Source of the DNA: JBAZWV01 sp964393325
Lineage (GTDB): Bacteria > Patescibacteriota > Patescibacteriia > 2-12-FULL-60-25
Direction: 5' to 3'
NCBI GenBank assembly: GCA_964393325.1
Contig: CAYMTE010000006.1
Location: 1-61,819, forward strand
DNA length: 61,819 nucleotides
Part shown: in pieces, positions 35,214 to 43,894 of the stretch
How the letters are laid out: each line of letters opens with the position of its first letter
How positions within the stretch are numbered: position 1 is the first letter of the stretch
Notes under the pieces: generated by a model
Told to the model about the DNA's origin: nothing
The model's database searches: none
What the model saw: the letters and a program-made list of their open reading frames with translations, nothing else
Position numbers and translations under genes: made by a program

Positions 35214-37907
35214 TTACCGAAGCGCCGACATCTCGTCCCAATTCACGCCCGCTTTTGCATCCACAATAATTGGTACGCCAATTTTTTCGACGGTTTGCAT
35301 GACATCCACGATCTGCGGCGCAATCTTCTTCACCTCATCTTCCGGCACTTCAAACACCAATTCGTCGTGCACCTGAAGGAGCATGCGTGCCTTTGTCGAG
35401 ATCTTCGGAAGCTGTTTGGCAACCTCGATCATCGCGAGCTTCATCAAATCCGCTGCGGTTCCTTGCACGGGCATATTAATCGCCATGCGCTCCGCTCCTG
35501 CACGAAATTGAGGCAGGGGAGAATGAATATCCGGAATCGGACGTCGTCGTCCAAACAACGTTTCAACATAGCCGTTCGCCCGCGCCATCACCTTCGTCTG
35601 ATCGAGGTATTCGCGAACACCAGCGTAGACATGAAAATATTCCGCAATAAACTGTTTCGCTTCATCAAATGGAACACCCGTCGCTTTTGAAAGCCCGACG
35701 GGACCTTGGCCATAGATAATTCCAAAGTTCACCGCCTTTGCCGCGCGACGTTGCTCCTTCGTCACCTCGTCAAGACCAACATGCCAAATCGCGGCAGCCG
35801 TTGCCGTATGAATATCGACGCCTTGGCGGAAGGCCTCAATCATCTTCACATCCTTTGCGAGCGCCGCGATCACACGCAATTCGATCTGCGAATAATCGCA
35901 TGAAAGAAGAACGTGCCCTTTCGACGCGACGAATCCACGACGAATTTCGCGACCGAGTTCGGTACGAATCGGAATGTTTTGCAAGTTTGGATTCGTCGAA
36001 GACATGCGGCCGGTCGCAGCCCCAAGTTGGTTGTACGTCGTATGCACACGGCCGGTCGCGTCCGCCAGACCCGGCAGCGCTTCGACATACGTCGAGAGCA
36101 GCTTTGCGACTTCGCGATATTCGCCGATCTTTTCAATAATCGGGTGCGCGCCTTCAAGCTTCTCAAGCTCTGACGCTGCCGTCGAAATCCCGGTCTTCCC
36201 ACGCTTTATGCCCTTTGACGAAATCTTCAGCACGTCAAACAAGATGCGCGCGAGTTGCTGCGGTGATCCCGCATTGAACGACTCTCCCGCGAGCTGCTCC
36301 ATCTCTCGCTCGAGACGAGCTTTCTCTCCACGAAAACGCTCTGTGAGACCTGCAAAATACGCGCGATCGATCAATACGCCCTTCTCCTCCATGTCCGCGA
36401 GAACCGAAATAAGCGGTCGCTCAAACCGTTCCCACACGGAATCAAGATGCTGCAACGAAAGCTCACTCTCGAAAAATGACACGAGCCCACGAATCGCATC
36501 AACCTCTGCGAGTGGACGCTCATCACTATCCGGAATCGTCATCCCAAGATGAATGGATGCGAGAGGCGCGAGCTCGTAGCGATTCTCACCCGCGGCAAGA
36601 AGCGCCGCAGCGATCTCCGTATCAAATCCGATGCCGCGGAGCGAGAACCCCTGCTTCACAGCCCAGTGGATTGCAGCCTTGAGCCCATGCCCCGCCTTCC
36701 GCACATCCTCGTTTTCAAGCAATGCGGCAATCTTTTTGCCGGCAGAACCCGTGAGCATAGCGGATGAAAGGAGGAGCGATTGCGAAGACGATCCCACCGC
36801 GAGCCCCGGGGCTTCCGCAAACAATGAAGCCTGCACAACGTCCTGCGGACGCACGAACAGAACCTTCTCGCTCTGAACGGTTTCGCAAAAGACATCGATC
36901 TCCTTCGCGGAAGGTGATAACAGATGTGTCGCTCGAACAGAGGAAGGAATAGCGGATACTTTCGTTCGCTTGATCGGTTCAGCAGACGGCGTCTCAACCG
37001 TTTTCTGCTTCGACGTTCCATTCGTCTTTCCGAGTGCGCGTGTAAGCAGCGTCTTAAATCCAAACCGCGTGAAGAGCGCACGAAGTGCGTCCTGATCGAC
37101 CTCTCGCCGTACAAGATCCTCAACGCGCTCCGTAACAAGTGCGTCCGTCACCAAACGAACAAGCGGCAACGTCGCGCGTCCATCCGCTTCGCCATCCAAC
37201 AGCTTTCGACGAACAGCCGGCGTCAATTCCGATGACGCGTCATGCGCCGCTGCAAATACACCCTCAAGGTGATCATACGCGCGCAACAAATCTGTCGCCG
37301 TCTTCTCACCAATCCCATGAACTCCTTTCAAGTTATCCGAGGGATCGCCACGCAACGCCTTGTAATCCGCAATCTGATCTGGGCGAAGACCCGTCGCCTC
37401 CTCGAGCGACCGCTCGTCGTAGATGACGGTTTCTGTTACGCCTTTTTTAAAAGCCATCACGCGGATATTCGGGCCGATCATCTGCCACACATCGCGATCA
37501 CTTGTTAAGAGCGTCACGAGCACGTCTCGTTTTGCGAGCACCGTTGCAAACGTCGCAAGCAAGTCATCCGCTTCATATCCCGGGAGCTCCACATTCACTC
37601 CGCCAAACACCTCCACAACCTCGTGCACAAGAGGAAACTGTTCGTAAAATTCATCCGGCTGTTCGGCTCGCTGTGCTTTGTATTCCGGGTTCGCCTCATG
37701 ACGATACGTTGGCTCCGGGGTGTCCCAACAGACAACAAGATAGGTTGGCCGTTCTTGCGCCACGATGTTCATGAGAACGGACGCGAAGCCGTACACGGCG
37801 TTTACGATTTTTCCATCTGGCGTCGTGAGCGGGGGAAGTGCATGCCACGCGCGATGGATCAAGGCGTTTCCATCAATCAGAAGCGCCGTTTTTGAGGGAG
37901 ATGACAT
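35214..37907 (-). CDS. polA: DNA polymerase I
   Basis: 897 residues. 5' nuclease domain (about 1-290; LLIDGNALIHRAWHALPP, YEADDLLATFA, TSDRDVWQ). The middle domain (about 310-480) has the proofreading fold in outline (KAGHGLKAAIHWAVK, FDTEIAAALLAAGENRYEL), but GHGLKAAIH lacks the Asp of the usual NLKYD, and no DxE pair precedes it, so proofreading is probably lost. Polymerase domain: RVHTTYNQLGAATGRMSS, motif A DYSQIELR (about 672), motif B KAVNFGIIYGQ (about 730), motif C QVHDELVFE (about 847). Acts in Okazaki fragment processing and repair. ATG at 37907, no SD. Confidence 0.95.
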   Translation of the reverse strand: MSSPSKTALLIDGNALIHRAWHALPPLTTPDGKIVNAVYGFASVLMNIVAQERPTYLVVCWDTPEPTYRHEANPEYKAQRAEQPDEFYEQFPLVHEVVEVFGGVNVELPGYEADDLLATFATVLAKRDVLVTLLTSDRDVWQMIGPNIRVMAFKKGVTETVIYDERSLEEATGLRPDQIADYKALRGDPSDNLKGVHGIGEKTATDLLRAYDHLEGVFAAAHDASSELTPAVRRKLLDGEADGRATLPLVRLVTDALVTERVEDLVRREVDQDALRALFTRFGFKTLLTRALGKTNGTSKQKTVETPSAEPIKRTKVSAIPSSVRATHLLSPSAKEIDVFCETVQSEKVLFVRPQDVVQASLFAEAPGLAVGSSSQSLLLSSAMLTGSAGKKIAALLENEDVRKAGHGLKAAIHWAVKQGFSLRGIGFDTEIAAALLAAGENRYELAPLASIHLGMTIPDSDERPLAEVDAIRGLVSFFESELSLQHLDSVWERFERPLISVLADMEEKGVLIDRAYFAGLTERFRGEKARLEREMEQLAGESFNAGSPQQLARILFDVLKISSKGIKRGKTGISTAASELEKLEGAHPIIEKIGEYREVAKLLSTYVEALPGLADATGRVHTTYNQLGAATGRMSSTNPNLQNIPIRTELGREIRRGFVASKGHVLLSCDYSQIELRVIAALAKDVKMIEAFRQGVDIHTATAAAIWHVGLDEVTKEQRRAAKAVNFGIIYGQGPVGLSKATGVPFDEAKQFIAEYFHVYAGVREYLDQTKVMARANGYVETLFGRRRPIPDIHSPLPQFRAGAERMAINMPVQGTAADLMKLAMIEVAKQLPKISTKARMLLQVHDELVFEVPEDEVKKIAPQIVDVMQTVEKIGVPIIVDAKAGVNWDEMSALR

Positions 37908-37995
37908 GCCAGAACGGTACCTGTGATTTTCGTTTTCGACAATAAATACGCCGCATCAACCGGCGCATTCCGCAGCATCGCACATCGTCGATCAT

Positions 37996-38685
37996 TTATG
38001 CGGCTCGATGCAACTTAAACATGATGCCGATATCCGGTCGCAACCGCGCGATTGCTCGCGCCTCGCGCTGGAGCGGCTGGAGATCCCACGCCGCCACCTT
38101 CCACCCGTACCGATGCAAAAAAAGAAGGCGTCGCTCATTTAACACGTTGACAGGAAAACCTACGCCCCACACACCCGCTTCGGCAATGCGCTTCCAAAAC
38201 GCACGTCCGCGAAACAACAGCGGCCAACTACGAACAAGCAACAACGACCGAACAGATGGGAGACTCGCGCGAATGTGTTCAAGATCCTCAATGACAAACG
38301 AAGACACGATGACGCGCTCACGAAGCCCCGCGCTCGTATTCAGTTTTGCGATGAGCGGCTCCAGGACATCACGGTCTTTAATCTCGATATCAAGTTGGAT
38401 AGGCGAGGGGACGGCGGCCGTCACGTCGTTTAGCGTGGGGATTCGTCCATCTCCGCGCAGTACGACATCTCTCAGCTCATGACTCGTAAGATCGCGCACG
38501 CGCCGCGCATCACCAGCAACACGATGAAGATTTTCATCATGAATAACAACAATCTCACCGTCACGAGATAGGCGAATATCAAATTCAATCCCATCAACCT
38601 TTGCCTCAACAGCTCGTGCAAAGGCTTTGAGCGTATTTTCTGTCGTTTTCCGATCCGCGAGACCGCGATGCGCAAACAGCAACAT
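37996..38685 (-). CDS. glycerophosphodiester phosphodiesterase
   Basis: 229 residues. The ATG at 38685 is chosen because MLLFAHRGLADRKTTENTL is the family start; the longer open frame (to 38880) is the complement of the tRNA-Cys gene. Catalytic motifs AHRG...ENT, then GIEFDIRLSRDGEIVVIHDENLHR (metal and general-acid residues), and a second acidic strand LDIEIKD near 105. It hydrolyses glycerophosphodiesters to glycerol-3-phosphate and an alcohol. No signal peptide, so cytoplasmic. Single gene next to polA. Confidence 0.88.
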   Translation of the reverse strand: MLLFAHRGLADRKTTENTLKAFARAVEAKVDGIEFDIRLSRDGEIVVIHDENLHRVAGDARRVRDLTSHELRDVVLRGDGRIPTLNDVTAAVPSPIQLDIEIKDRDVLEPLIAKLNTSAGLRERVIVSSFVIEDLEHIRASLPSVRSLLLVRSWPLLFRGRAFWKRIAEAGVWGVGFPVNVLNERRLLFLHRYGWKVAAWDLQPLQREARAIARLRPDIGIMFKLHRAA

Positions 38686-38804
38686 GCGCAGGAGGATAGC
38701 AAATATGGGCAAAATGAGAAGAGACCGCGCCTCGACAACGTCGCCATGTCTTGCTACGATCCGCCCGCACGAACGACCGCGGGCGCTCGCACTGCTCGCT
38801 CCTA

Positions 38805-38879
38805 GGCGTGGTAGCCAAGTGGTAAGGCACGGGTCTGCAAAACCTGTATTCGCGGGTTCGATTCCCGCCCACGCCTCCA
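38805..38879 (+). tRNA. tRNA-Cys (anticodon GCA)
   Basis: 75 nt including CCA. Acceptor GGCGTGG/CCACGCC, anticodon loop CTGCAAA giving GCA, T-arm GCGGG-TTCGATT-CCCGC. Preceded by CTCCTA, as is the tRNA-Ala at 11423. Confidence 0.95.
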
Positions 38880-38881
38880 TA

Positions 38882-38911
38882 ACAAAAAGAGCCCGATCGG
38901 GCTCTTTTTGT
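38882..38911. terminator. bidirectional terminator between tRNA-Cys and the 3D-domain gene
   Basis: ACAAAAAGAGCCCGA and its complement form a 15-bp stem with T-runs on both strands. Confidence 0.9.
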
Positions 38912-38914
38912 CTC

Positions 38915-39511
38915 TTAGTTCAAGATTTCAACCTTCACGTTCCGCACACCCCACTTAAACGCATCGGACTTATTCAACATCCAGATGTCGATCTTGTAGG
39001 TATAGCGAGAGTTCATACGATCATGGACCTCGAACACCTTGTTCCCAAATTGATCCGGGATACGGATACGCGTTCCGTGGGGAAGAAAGTTGGCCGCAAC
39101 GATACCGTCGCGAACCTGCGTACCGTCAGCCGTCGTAAACGGCGAGGCGTCTGTCTGGCCAGGCTCGGAGTTATACGCCGAGATCGGCACACGAATCGTG
39201 CGAACCGCAGGCTCATCAGAATACTCAACGGGGGTCGCAAGGTCCGGCGCATTCACCGTATTCCACTTCTTCTTCGTCTTTACGGGTGAAGAGACAGGCT
39301 TAGACTCCGCAACGATCTTCGGAACTGTAAGCGTTTGGTCGACGTCACGCGAAACCTGCTCATTCGTTGCCCATGTAGGGGCTTCCGGAAGCAACGCAGA
39401 CGCACGAGCAGACTGAACGTTCGTAGACGTAATCGTCACCGCAAGGGCCAAGAACACCATGATACGGCGGGCCTTGGGGCTGACGTAATTGGCATTGGTA
39501 AGAATGGTCAT
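38915..39511 (-). CDS. secreted 3D-domain protein (peptidoglycan-active type)
   Basis: 198 residues from the ATG at 39511. Signal peptide (about 10-37, to ARASA), then a linker, and from about 105 the 3D double-psi barrel: ISAYNSEPGQTDASPFTTADG, GIVAANFLPHGTRIRIPDQFG, VHDRMNSRYTYKIDIWM, with the Asp residues (TDASP, HDRM, KIDIWM) that name the family. Related domains cut or bind peptidoglycan (MltA, Rpf-like, RlpA). It faces a penicillin-binding protein gene across a divergent promoter region. A hairpin with a T-run precedes the start (see that entry). Confidence 0.82.
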   Translation of the reverse strand: MTILTNANYVSPKARRIMVFLALAVTITSTNVQSARASALLPEAPTWATNEQVSRDVDQTLTVPKIVAESKPVSSPVKTKKKWNTVNAPDLATPVEYSDEPAVRTIRVPISAYNSEPGQTDASPFTTADGTQVRDGIVAANFLPHGTRIRIPDQFGNKVFEVHDRMNSRYTYKIDIWMLNKSDAFKWGVRNVKVEILN

Positions 39512-39530
39512 AATGTGGTGACAGGGGAAG

Positions 39531-39555
39531 AAAAGCCCACCGTTGTCAGGTGGGC
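39531..39555 (-). promoter_or_regulatory. terminator-like hairpin in the leader of the 3D-domain gene
   Basis: Minus strand GCCCACC-TGACAAC-GGTGGGC followed by TTTTC, 20 nt before the ATG at 39511. In a 5' leader this could be an attenuator; if the promoter lies downstream of it, it has no role. Confidence 0.4.
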
Positions 39556-39588
39556 GGTCTTCGATCCTGACGCGCCACGGTATCACAT

Positions 39589-39617
39589 TTGACCGTTTTT
39601 GTCAAGGGTTATATGCT
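39589..39617 (+). promoter_or_regulatory. possible promoter of the penicillin-binding protein gene
   Basis: TTGACC, 17-nt spacer, TATGCT. If correct, the transcript starts near 39624 and the first usable ATG is at 39649 rather than 39613. Confidence 0.4.
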
Positions 39618-42510
39618 TCTTTTTGGCTCAACTAAGCGAAAAATTTTTATGCCTATTCATCACCTTACGCCTTCAGGATCAGGGTCAACGCCCGATATGT
39701 CGGGCAAGAGAAATGTCGTCCTCCGAAGCCGCTGGAAGGCGCTCTTTTTGTGGGTTATCACGATCGGTGGCGGCCTCGCGGTTCTCGGCGCACTCACGTT
39801 TACCGTCATGCTCGCTTGGTTTAGCCGAGACCTGCCGGATCCGAACAAATTGCAGGATCGAGACGTTCCACAATCGACAAAGATCTACGATCGTACCGGA
39901 GCGATCCTCCTCTACGAGATTCATGGAGAGGAGAATCGAACACTCATCCAGATAAAAGATCTCCCGGCATACGTCCCGTTTGCAACAGTGTCCATCGAGG
40001 ACAAACGCTTTTATACGCATAGCGGTATCGACTGGAAGGGGCTCGCGCGCGCCGTCATTGTGAACACGCTGAAAGGACAGCGCATCCAGGGAACATCAAC
40101 ACTCACCCAGCAATTTGTTCGCAACGCCATTCTCACAACCGAACGTTCATACGTTCGTAAATTCAAGGAGTTTATCCTCGCGCTTCAAATTGAACGGCTA
40201 TACACCAAAGACCAAATCCTCCAGCTGTACCTCAACGAAATTCCGTATGGCTCAACCATGTACGGCATCGAATCCGCCGCGCACGGGTATTTTGGAAAAT
40301 CCGCAAAAGATCTCTCGCTCGATGAAGCCGCGCTTCTCGCCGCGCTTCCACAAGGCCCCGATCTCTACAATCCGTACGGCGCCGGATCTCACGGCGACAA
40401 TCGAGACCGCCTTGTTGGACGACAGCACTACATTCTCGATCAAATGGCCGAACAGGGATACATCGCACGGGAAGAAGCGGATGCCGCAAAAACCGTCGAC
40501 ACGCTCTCAAAGCTCGTTCCGAAAAAAGTCGGCGACATTAAAGCTCCGCACTTTGTAAACTACGTCCGCCAGCAGCTCATCGAAACCTACGGCCAACGAA
40601 CCGTGGAGCAAGGCGGGCTGAAAGTAACAACCAGCCTCGATGAGACACTCCAAACCATCGCCGAAGAAGAGGTAGCGAAGGGCGTAGATGAACGTGGAAA
40701 AACCTATGGATTCACCAACGGAGGCCTTGTGGCTATCGATCCAAAAAACGGGAACGTTCTCGCCATGGTCGGCTCTAAAGATTTTTTTGACGATGAACAT
40801 AACGGGCAAGTGAATATCGCCGTGCGTCCACGACAACCTGGATCTTCGTTCAAGCCGATCGTATATGCCGCCGGCTTCTTAAAGGGCTACACACCAAGCA
40901 TGACGCTGTGGGATGTGAACACAAAATTCAAAACAGACCTCAAAGACTACGAACCGAAGAACTATAACCTCAAAGAGAACGGCCCGATCTCCGCACGCAT
41001 GGCGCTCCAGGGATCGTTAAACATCCCCGCAGTCAAAATGCTGTACCTCGTGGGTGTTGGTCGCGTACTTGATTTCGCCGAAGAACTTGGATATTCAACG
41101 TTCGGCGATCGATCGCGCTTTGGACTCGCGCTCGTTCTTGGTGGTGGCGAGGTAAAACTTCTTGAGCACGTTCATGCCTATGCCGCCTTTGCAAACGAAG
41201 GAAAGCGGGCACCGCTCGTATCCATCTTAAAAGTCGAAGATGCGAAAGGCGTTGTGTTGCAGGAATGGAAACCCGAAGAACCGAAAGAGGTCATTGACCG
41301 GAACACGGCGCTCACGCTCACCGACGTACTTTCCGACAACACCGCGCGCTCATTTGTGTTCGGAACAAAAAATGCACTCACATTGCCCGATCGACCGGTC
41401 GCGGCAAAAACAGGAACCACAAACGACTACCATGACGCGTGGACCCTCGGATACGTCCCACAACTCGCCGCCGGTGTGTGGGTCGGAAACATGGACAACA
41501 CCGAAATGAAACGCGGCGCAGATGGATCTGTCATTGCAGCTCCGATCTGGCAGGGTTTTATGCGACGCGCGACAAAAGACATGCATGTGGAATCATTCGC
41601 AAAGCCAACACCTCCGGACACAACAAAGCCCATTCTTCTTGGGACTGTCGCCGAATCACCGGTAAAAATCGATAAAATCACCGGGAAGCTCGCTTCCGCG
41701 TTCACACCTCCCGAACTTATCGAAGAGCGCATGTACCGCGAAGCACATTCCGAACTCTGGTATCTCGATAAAGACGATCCGCGAGGGCCTGCACCGACAA
41801 ATCCCGGTGACGATCCGCAATTCGCAACCTGGGAAGCCGCCGTAAAAGACTGGGCAACCCGAACAAGCTGGAACGCAACTTCTTCTGCACCGACGGAAGT
41901 CGACGACATTCATACGGCGAACAACCAACCCAAGATCACGATTCTTGCTCCAACGGAAAATCAAACACTCTCAACCCGAACGCCGCTCATCAGCATCTCG
42001 ATAACCGCACCTCGTCTCATTACCCGCATCGAAGGATCTATCAACGGCATCGGCGTAGGAACATCGATCGGCAATGCGACGATCTTCAACCTCGCCATTC
42101 CAAACACCATCCCAATCGGTTATCACGACCTCACCATCACAGCGATTGATGATGTCGGAAATAGAGGATCGGCAACGGTTAGCATCAACCTCACCGCCGA
42201 AACGTTGCCACAAACAATCAACATTAGTAATCCTCACGGCGGTGATTTCATCTCGCCGGGAGCGTTCCCCATCATGGTCGCCGTCTCCGTCACCGACCTT
42301 AGCGGCGTTCGAAGCATCGATGTCTTCCAAGAAGAAACACAGACCGGTGATACACGGCTTATCGCTTCAGAGCCGTCACCGACAAATCATGACGTCACCG
42401 TAAAATGGGCTTCGCCGCCGCCAACCGGCAACTACTATCTCTACGGCGTCATAACGATGAACGATGGAACACAAAACCCCGGACAAAAAATCACCGTTCA
42501 CGTACAGTAA
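39613..42510 (+). CDS. class A penicillin-binding protein (transglycosylase/transpeptidase)
   Basis: 965 residues. Cytoplasmic tail, one membrane helix (about 40-65), GT51 domain with EDKRFYTHSGIDWKG (about 128), QGTSTLTQQF and RKFKEFILALQIERLYTK, then the transpeptidase with SSFKP (active Ser, about 411), the SxN motif GSLNIP (about 470) and KTGTTNDYHDAW (about 599). About 200 C-terminal residues form Ig-like beta domains (NQPKITILAPTENQTL; NISNPHGGDF). It polymerises and cross-links peptidoglycan. AAGGG lies 5 nt before the ATG at 39613; ATG 39649 is the alternative. Ends at a terminator shared with dnaN. Confidence 0.92.
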   Translation: MLLFGSTKRKIFMPIHHLTPSGSGSTPDMSGKRNVVLRSRWKALFLWVITIGGGLAVLGALTFTVMLAWFSRDLPDPNKLQDRDVPQSTKIYDRTGAILLYEIHGEENRTLIQIKDLPAYVPFATVSIEDKRFYTHSGIDWKGLARAVIVNTLKGQRIQGTSTLTQQFVRNAILTTERSYVRKFKEFILALQIERLYTKDQILQLYLNEIPYGSTMYGIESAAHGYFGKSAKDLSLDEAALLAALPQGPDLYNPYGAGSHGDNRDRLVGRQHYILDQMAEQGYIAREEADAAKTVDTLSKLVPKKVGDIKAPHFVNYVRQQLIETYGQRTVEQGGLKVTTSLDETLQTIAEEEVAKGVDERGKTYGFTNGGLVAIDPKNGNVLAMVGSKDFFDDEHNGQVNIAVRPRQPGSSFKPIVYAAGFLKGYTPSMTLWDVNTKFKTDLKDYEPKNYNLKENGPISARMALQGSLNIPAVKMLYLVGVGRVLDFAEELGYSTFGDRSRFGLALVLGGGEVKLLEHVHAYAAFANEGKRAPLVSILKVEDAKGVVLQEWKPEEPKEVIDRNTALTLTDVLSDNTARSFVFGTKNALTLPDRPVAAKTGTTNDYHDAWTLGYVPQLAAGVWVGNMDNTEMKRGADGSVIAAPIWQGFMRRATKDMHVESFAKPTPPDTTKPILLGTVAESPVKIDKITGKLASAFTPPELIEERMYREAHSELWYLDKDDPRGPAPTNPGDDPQFATWEAAVKDWATRTSWNATSSAPTEVDDIHTANNQPKITILAPTENQTLSTRTPLISISITAPRLITRIEGSINGIGVGTSIGNATIFNLAIPNTIPIGYHDLTITAIDDVGNRGSATVSINLTAETLPQTINISNPHGGDFISPGAFPIMVAVSVTDLSGVRSIDVFQEETQTGDTRLIASEPSPTNHDVTVKWASPPPTGNYYLYGVITMNDGTQNPGQKITVHVQ

Positions 42511-42514
42511 AAGA

Positions 42515-42540
42515 AACCCCCGAGATCTCTCGGGGGTTTT
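42515..42540. terminator. bidirectional terminator between the PBP gene and dnaN
   Basis: AACCCCCGAG-ATCT-CTCGGGGGTT with TTTC on the plus strand and TTTC on the minus strand. Confidence 0.9.
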
Positions 42541-42541
42541 C

Positions 42542-43675
42542 TTATTGCCGAATCGGCATCACGAGGTACCGATACAGTTCTTTTTCATCCTCCGGGAGAA
42601 CAAGAACCGGATTTCCACCATCAATCATCGTGAGACGTACGCGCTCCGACGACATGGCCGCAAGACCATCGTTCAGATAACGATAGTTCAGCGTCACCGC
42701 ATTCCGTTCGCCCGTCACCGCCCCCGTCACGCCGGAGCGCGTCTTACCCGTCCCTTGATCCGCCGACCGAACATCCACGACCGTCTTCTCCGGATCAATA
42801 TCTAGATGAATATCAAACATCCCTTGCCGCGAAAAGAGACTTGCCGCACGAACAGCCTTTTGAAGATCCGTGCGCGGCATCGAAGCCTCCGTCTTGAACT
42901 GCTTTGGGATAATTTCTTCGTATGGAGGAAACGCCCCCTCAATAAGCCGCGTCACCAGCTCTACTGCACCAAACGTCACAACAAGCTGGCTCTCCGTCAT
43001 GCTCCATACAACCTCCTCCGAACCACCAATCTCATCCTTGTACGACGATAGAATACGCGCGACCTCAAGAAGAGATCGTGTCGGCACGATGCAGCGTGAC
43101 GACGTACCCATCACTGGAAGCACTACACGGCGCTCTGCGAGGCGATAGGAGTCCGTTGCGACGAATGTGACCGAGAAGCCCACGTCAGACGCTGCAAAGG
43201 CGCACAAGACCCCCATAAGCTCCGGACGAGACTCCGAGGTAGATGCCGCAAAGGCCACCTGCCCAATCGCCTGCTTAAGCGTTTCCGCCGGCAAGCGATA
43301 CCCTTCAGCCTTCGCCAACTTCGGAAGCAGTGGAAACTCACTCGCCAGCATTCCTCGGATAATCGTCTCCTGGTCATTCGACCGAACCTCGAGCCCCTCC
43401 TCCTTCAGCTCAAGCTCCACCTTTCCCGACGGGAGCAGACCAATGTAGTCCTGGAGAAGCTTTGCCGGAACCGAATACTCACCCTCAACATCCACCTTCC
43501 CGCGTACAACACAGTTCACCGCGATTTCAAGATTCGTCGCAGAGAGAAGTAGGCTCCCATTCACGGTCTTCAGAAGTACATTCCCTAATACGGGAAGACT
43601 GACGTTCTTTGTTGTGACGTGACTAACCATCGAAAGTCCCTGTGCCAGATTTTCCTGCGTGCATGCAATCTTCAT
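42542..43675 (-). CDS. dnaN: DNA polymerase III beta subunit (sliding clamp)
   Basis: 377 residues, normal length. Starts MKIACTQENLAQGLSMVSHV; the three-domain clamp repeats can be followed (LPVLGNVLLK, ...LLPKLAKAEGYRLPAETLKQAI, ...FATDSYRLAE-like ATDSYRLAERRVVLP near 175) and the end is the typical YRYLVMPIRQ (MPxR[LQ]). It rings DNA and tethers the replicase. GAGG 8 nt before ATG. It lies 220 bp downstream of dnaA on the same strand, the classical dnaA-dnaN order. Confidence 0.96.
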   Translation of the reverse strand: MKIACTQENLAQGLSMVSHVTTKNVSLPVLGNVLLKTVNGSLLLSATNLEIAVNCVVRGKVDVEGEYSVPAKLLQDYIGLLPSGKVELELKEEGLEVRSNDQETIIRGMLASEFPLLPKLAKAEGYRLPAETLKQAIGQVAFAASTSESRPELMGVLCAFAASDVGFSVTFVATDSYRLAERRVVLPVMGTSSRCIVPTRSLLEVARILSSYKDEIGGSEEVVWSMTESQLVVTFGAVELVTRLIEGAFPPYEEIIPKQFKTEASMPRTDLQKAVRAASLFSRQGMFDIHLDIDPEKTVVDVRSADQGTGKTRSGVTGAVTGERNAVTLNYRYLNDGLAAMSSERVRLTMIDGGNPVLVLPEDEKELYRYLVMPIRQ

Positions 43676-43894
43676 ATCATTGTCCTCAGTGTCTGTAGGG
43701 AATAAATAAATATAAATAAGGGATAGTAATAATAAGGGGTGTTGATAGTGTGGAAGAGTGTCGCGTTATGCGATGGATACAGGGGAATAAGGTGAAAAGA
43801 TATCCAGACGAGCTCGGGATGATGTTGGGATAGAACGATGTCGGGTGTTGATGGTTTTTACGGGACGGAAAAGAATCCACGACGATACACAGAC
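43676..43894. other. dnaA-dnaN intergenic region, AT-rich
   Basis: 219 bp. The dnaN-proximal 70 bp (43695-43740) is an AT-rich stretch of the kind that unwinds at origins (AATAAATATAAATAAGGG, AGTAATAATAAGG). I found no perfect DnaA 9-mer here. Candidate for the unwinding part of the origin. Confidence 0.35.

Noticed and set aside
38686..38880. N-terminal extension of the glycerophosphodiesterase (reading MEAWAGIEPANTG...)
   Set aside because: It is the complement of the tRNA-Cys gene plus flanking sequence; the family start is at 38685.
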